DNA from: Linnemannia elongata
Taxonomy: Eukaryota > Mortierellomycota > Mortierellomycetes > Mortierellales > Mortierellaceae
Direction: 5' to 3'
Assembly: GCA_036320915.1 (NCBI GenBank)
Contig: JAXBDG010000013.1
Span: 1,116,001-1,180,000 of the forward strand
Length of the DNA: 64,000 nt
The position numbers and the translations under genes are program-made. The notes under the pieces were generated by a model that worked only from the letters and a program-made list of their open reading frames with translations, was not told where the DNA came from and searched no databases. Positions 59,401 to 64,000 of the stretch are shown here, piece after piece (within the stretch, counting starts at the first letter, position 1; each line of letters opens with the position of its first letter).

Positions 59401-59862
59401 TGTGTCCATTCGTTGACCAGCGTAAACATAAATATGCACAAGCACACGCCTTCTTGTGTATTCTCATAGACGAAGATTTAAAAACAAAATAGCCACGTAA
59501 CAAAGTTTCGGCATTTAATCCGTGATGGCACATGCTGTTCTGGTTCTTGGTTGTCGATTTCTAGAGCGTTATCCCCCCTCCCCCTCCCCCATACACACAC
59601 ACACACGCACACACACACGCACACACAAGAAACATGTAGAGCACAGTCCCTCTCGACTTTCTTGTGTACTTGCCCAATTGCCTCAACAAGGCTTTTCCTG
59701 CATTTATGTTCGCAGTTTGGCCTTGTCGTGTGATTGTTCGTTCGCGGTGGATGGTGCGAGTCTCCCTAGAGGGTTGGCATAGCCGAAAAACTTGATGGCA
59801 ACTTACTTATTAACAAAACGAAACGCGCTACAAGGATAGGTGGGAAAGCTCTTCTTTTCGAT
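56486..59862. other. 3.4-kb region without a supported gene
   Basis: 56520-56720 is the C/T-rich (minus) leader of paralogue C. Plus-strand C/T-rich stretches at about 57650-57780 and 58850-58950 resemble leaders but are followed only by short frames. An imperfect hairpin, CTGACAG...CTGTCAG-like, lies around 58118-58153. A (CA)n tract lies at 59591-59626. I see no coding gene or tRNA. Confidence 0.4.
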
Positions 59863-61343
59863 TTATTCTTGGACAAGGCCCAAGGACTGTGCAATCTCTT
59901 CACTCAGGGTATCATCCGATCCAGTACAGCGCTTGCACTTGCAGGTAAACATATACTCGGTGCGGAGGTACTGCTGTCGCGTGTCCCTCTTCCAGCGAGG
60001 GTCGCAATATGTGATCTGGAGCTGCTCGTCCCGCTTGATAGTCCTGGCCAGACGAACACTGACTCCATAGTTGGTTCCTGCTCCTGGGTGATCAATGACG
60101 GAGTTGGGGCTACAGGCGTGGTTGAGGGCCGAGTGGAGGAGATAGAGTCCACCGTCCTGGTTGTTGATGTTGTACCGTCCGACAAACTTGAGGTAAGTAT
60201 CCATGGAGAAGAGTGAGTCCTTCAAGTGATCGGGAAGAGGCTTGGTCAGGACCGAGGTGCCGCTCTTGGGGAGCGTCTTGAGAGGGTATTTGCATCCCTT
60301 GATGAGCAACTCCAATGCCTTCTCCCACACAGCTCTTGATTGGTCGCCCATCATATCCCAAGAAGTCTCTCTCTTCTGGCGCTCCTCCTGACTGACGGTA
60401 GCAAAGGCGTCAAAGTGCTTCAAGACTGCGGTGAGCTCCTCAGGCGATGTCTCATTGGCGATCAAGATACGCTCGTAGCAGCGAAGTGCTCCCATTCCGG
60501 CATTCCAGTTCTCTTCCACGCAAAAGTTGACGTATTCCTTCAATGCTGGGTTCAATCCAAAGCACTCGAAGCGATGCGAGCTGTTCCATGAAGTCTCTCT
60601 GCATGCTGTTGGTCATAAAAGGCAACGGGTGCGCTATTAGATACTGGTAGGTAATAGGCGCTTGCAAACGAGTTGTGGCATCGATGTAGAAAGAACGTAT
60701 GGTTTACCTTTTGTGCAGTACTTGATTCTGCTGCAGCTTGGGCACACGCAGCTGAGGAGACCTCCAGCCTTGATGGTACGCGCGCAGAGACCGCAAGCAT
60801 CGCCCTTCATGACCATGTTGTATCTCTTCATTGGTGGAAAGTAAATGAAGGGGAACTCAGTGAAGACCACCTTGCCCTTGGGGAGCTCCTGTGTAGCAAA
60901 CAATCCTGTTTTGGTTGTAATAAAGAAATTGGCATTGAGATTAGTATTGCTGTTCTGGCATATAACGCGTCCATGTAAACTGCTCCAGATTATCCTCTGC
61001 CTAGAATCAATGGCGTCTTAGTTTGCTAGGTCTTACCCTTTCCAATGACCTTGTTGATCATCTTGGTCTTGACGAGTCCATTGGTCAAGGCACTGATATC
61101 CACGGCGGTATCGATATGACTGACAGGGATCGAAGGGTCCAGCTCTCCCTCGGGCTCAGCATTGGCGACGGCAATACCGGCCTGGTCCATAAGCTTCTTG
61201 ACTCGCTTCTCGCTCACGAGCCAGGTAGGTTCCTGAGCCTGAATCTCGGCGAGGACCTTCTTGATGCCCAAACTGGGATCGGCCTTTTTGATCTTTGCGA
61301 TGAGCTCGGTCAACACTGGTGCCTCTGGAGTGATTGTTGCCAT
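59863..61343 (-). CDS. SET/MYND-domain protein methyltransferase (SMYD/Set5-like)
   Basis: Three exons in transcript order: 61343..61037, 60905..60708, 60605..59863; 415 aa. The N-terminal ~95 residues form a small helical domain (SLGIKKVLAEIQAQEPTWLV, SEKRVKKLMDQAG). The SET domain begins at GKGLFATQELPKGKVVF and is interrupted by a MYND zinc finger (Cys140, Cys143, Cys155-160 group, then YCTKACRE, HRFEC ending at Cys183; intron 2 cuts between TK and AC). The second SET half has LHSALNHACSPNSVI, the SAM-binding NHxCxPN motif; DEQLQITYCDPRW; and the post-SET CKCKRC. Relatives methylate histone or non-histone lysines; yeast Set5 acts on histone H4. Divergent from NSUN5 with 200 bp between starts. 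Confidence 0.87.
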
Positions 61344-61543
61344 GATGTCCTTGTCGTCTCCTGTTGAAGGTGTGAATGAGAAAAGCAATGGGCGAAAGTG
61401 TGAGAGAGAGGATCACTCACCCAAGTTTTATTTGTTTTGTGGCTTGTGCGCCTACTTTTCTTTTTTCTTTTTTCTTTTCCTTTGTTTCTAGCTCCATTTC
61501 AGTTCGTTTCGCTTTCGCCCAAACGGTCTGCATTCATCACAAC
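61344..61543. promoter_or_regulatory. Short divergent promoter, SET/MYND / NSUN5
   Basis: 200 bp between the start codons. Plus-strand T/C-rich tract (61450-61490) before the NSUN5 ATG; a possible 5'-UTR acceptor (CAACAG) on the minus side near 61360. Confidence 0.55.
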
Positions 61544-63519
61544 ATGAACTTTTACAAGCAGGCCGCAGATATCCTTGACCGTCTCGGAAAGAAAGAGGGT
61601 TCTATCAAGGGACTCACCCTCGGTAACGCCGAGGTTACAGACAAGAAGCGCATGTACGCCGTTATCTGCGAGACCCTCAAGCGTAAGCCATTAATTTCAT
61701 CATTGTTCAATTACAGCGCTTATGCCCGATTTCTCTCCAGCCAGGACATCATTACTAACTTTAACAGCTTCGTTTATCTAGATAACACAACATTGTCATT
61801 GGTCCTTCAAGAGTCCAAGTTGCTGGTGCTGGAAAAGAAATTGACGCGATCGCTGGCGTTGCTGCTTCTTCACGACCTTTTGATGCAAAGTCGAGGAATC
61901 CAGGCATCAGACGCATGGCCCATGAAACAGGCAGTGATGCGGCATAAGGCTCGTCTGAAGGCAGAGTTTGTCAAGGCCAAGATTAAAGTCGGCGCCAAGA
62001 AGGATGGTCTCATCGAGGGCGAGGAAGAACGTAAGTCTCGTGAACACTTTAGGGAATTGGAAGTGTTCCACCCTCACGACCAATGACGCCTACTAACGCC
62101 CCACTATATTCGACTATGTCATTGCATCTCTATAGTCCTACTGCCAAGATACGTGCGCGTCAACCTGCTTATGAAGACACCCCAACAGGTCATTGACGCA
62201 TTCATTGCCGACGGGTGGACATTCTTGCCAGAACCCCCCTCGCCACCAGCACCACCACCAGCCAACACTTTCCACCGCGACGAACATCTGGACTTCATGC
62301 TCGTCTTCCCACCCAAATCCGACCTCCATCTTCACCCACTCTACGTCTCGGGAGTTTTGATCTTGCAGGATAAGGCATCATGTTTCCCAGCAGCTATTCT
62401 CGCGCCCCCCAAGAACGCCTATGTCATTGACGGATGTGCGGCACCCGGAAACAAGACCAGTCAGTTGGCGATGGGGATGGGCAATGGCGGAAAGATTATT
62501 GCCTGTGATCTGGATCTTCGGCGACTCAATATTCTCAAGCGGTTAACGACAAAAGCAGGGTGCACAAGTATGCTGAGAGTAGATGCCGTTTACATTACTG
62601 CATTATGTGGCGGAGGAAATGTATTTTATAGAATTGGGATGCTAACAGTGAGCATGATACTTAAACTGAAATCATAGATATCACGGCTCTGAACACATCG
62701 TTCTTGACATTGGACACGACTACACCTGACAATTCAAAGGTGTCTCATATTCTGTTGGATCCTTCATGTTCAGGATCAGGAATCATCAATCGGCTGGACC
62801 ATTTGGTGGATGCGTATGCAGAAGAGCAAGAACAAGCGACTATCCTGGAAACGACAACAACAGGAGGAGCAGCAGAGAGAGCGGCGGCAGAGGAAAAGAA
62901 GAAGGAGCGTCTCTTGTCACTAGGCGAGTTCCAGGTCGAATGTGTCTCCAAGGCAATGACGTTCCCCAACGTGCGTAAGATTAGTTACTCGACCTGTTCC
63001 ATCTACGCGGAAGAGAACGAACATGTCGTAACAACACTGTTGAAGAAGCATTGGCCGACATGGAAGTTGACCCCTCGCTCTAAAGTTTTGCCAACTTGGC
63101 ACCGTCGTGGATACCCGTCTGAGGTGTGCGATATTCCAGGGTTGGTCTCGACAGATGAGGATAGAGCCAAGATTGCGGACTGTGTTGTCCGAGCTGTACC
63201 GGGTGGACCAGACGGAGACCTGATGAATGGATTCTTTGTGGCTTGTTTTGAGCGGGTGGGCAAGAACAGTCTTCCTGGTTTGTCACCTGTTTGGAAGGGC
63301 CCGAGCATTGGAGGTATCAAGAGAGCGCATGAGGAGGCGGACGAGGCGGATGATACAACAACAGAGGCAGCTACTGAGGGCTCATCCCCAACCAAGAAGA
63401 AGAAGAAGAACAAGAAGAAGAAGAAAAAGAACACAGTCGACGAGGCAGGTGACTCTGCTTCTGCTGCTGGTCGTGGTGTGGGCGGTGAAGGAGATGAGGT
63501 GGAAGGCGACGACGAATAA
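61544..63519 (+). CDS. NSUN5: NSUN5/RCM1-type 25S/28S rRNA cytosine-5 methyltransferase
   Basis: Four exons: 61544..61682, 61782..62030, 62136..62567, 62678..63519; 553 aa. The start MNFYKQAADILDRLGKKEGS is family-typical. The RNA-binding N-domain is followed by the SAM-binding loop DGCAAPGNKTSQLA (about 228-241), ACDLDLRRLNILKRL, LLDPSCSGSGI with Cys304, and YSTCSIYAEENEHVV with the second catalytic Cys380; the two-cysteine pair is the hallmark of RNA m5C methyltransferases. The C-terminal ~75 residues are acidic, then a Lys run (nucleolar targeting), then Gly/Glu/Asp. The enzyme methylates one cytosine in the large-subunit rRNA in the nucleolus. Introns of about 100 bp, all phase 1. Exon 2 was joined as ETLKHNTTLSL, the only acceptor that avoids a stop. 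Confidence 0.92.
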
Positions 63520-64000
63520 ACAAACCATCCTTCAATTATTCAATATTTATATCTGAGCGGGAAGTCATGAATAGGGATAGCACATCAGCCATTCACAACA
63601 GGATGACTTTAATACTGGGCGTAATTGTTTTAAGGAAAGCTATCATCGAGTTAATGAAACAAGAAGGTTGTATAAAAGTTGATAGTGAAAAAGAGAGAGG
63701 GTGTGCAAGTGGGCCGGAGGGTTGTTGTTGTATTCGTGCGTATCTGATGGTTTGAATGGTTTGGGATGGTTTATCAAGCAAGGTCGTGGGCGTAACGAAA
63801 AATGGGGACAAGAGGCGAGGTGCTCAATCTCAATAGATGTATTAGAGAAATAGTAGATAGATGGAAAAGAGGCAAGATCAATGCATAAGGACGTTGCCTT
63901 CCCTCCTTTCGGTTCGATGGTGCAAGCTGGTGTGGAGGAGAATAAAACAAATAGAGGAAGATATTGCACGATGCAGCGGAAGGCTTGTAATCCTCGGGCG
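63520..64000. other. 3' flank of NSUN5 to window end
   Basis: No gene recognised; short minus-strand frames only. Confidence 0.4.

Overview
This is eukaryotic nuclear DNA from a filamentous, early-diverging fungus, most likely Mortierellomycota (Mortierella/Linnemannia type). The genes are dense and split by short introns, mostly 65-115 bp with GTAAG-type donors and CTAAC-like branch sites. Long pyrimidine-rich stretches lie on the sense strand just upstream of start codons. One fatty-acid elongase is close to the Mortierella alpina MAELO type. Several genes are rarely kept in yeasts: PTEN, BRE/BABAM2, TMEM94 and Gemin2. All exon coordinates were worked out by hand from splice signals, reading phase and family alignment. 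Every gene model closes in frame except the two junctions flagged in the findings.

Layout. 0-2.2 kb: a PAQR/Izh3-type membrane receptor (+). 3.4-4.4 kb: a decayed LRR/F-box-like gene. 4.7-10.0 kb: a TMEM94-like P-type ATPase (-), sharing a divergent promoter with BRE (10.4-12.6 kb, +). 12.8-16.4 kb: PTEN (-). 17.6-19.0 kb: an EI24-domain membrane protein (+). 19.8-21.9 kb: a Q/G-rich HMG-box protein (-). 21.9-28.5 kb: a 6.5-kb stretch with no gene I can support. 28.5-29.4 kb: a single-pass membrane protein (+). 29.9-33.9 kb: a LEA2-like membrane protein with a predicted 1.4-kb intron (-). 36.3-38.1 kb: Gemin2 (-), divergent from UTP11 (38.4-39.3 kb, +). 39.7-41.4 kb: a microsomal-type epoxide hydrolase (-). 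42.2-44.2 kb: the elongase (-). 45.6-47.3 kb: a near-perfect palindrome carrying two head-to-head glyoxalase-I-like genes. 47.5-56.5 kb: three tandem thioredoxin-fold paralogues with an unusual N-terminal domain (-), with a GT15 mannosyltransferase between the second and third. 59.9-61.3 kb: a SET/MYND methyltransferase (-), divergent from NSUN5 (61.5-63.5 kb, +).

Themes. PAQR, PTEN, EI24 and the elongase act on membranes or lipids. UTP11 and NSUN5 serve ribosome assembly, and Gemin2 serves snRNP assembly. The 45-56 kb block is enriched in thiol and electrophile chemistry (glyoxalase-like pair, thioredoxin-like trio). This block, with its recent palindromic duplication and expanded local family, is the most likely place for undescribed biology.
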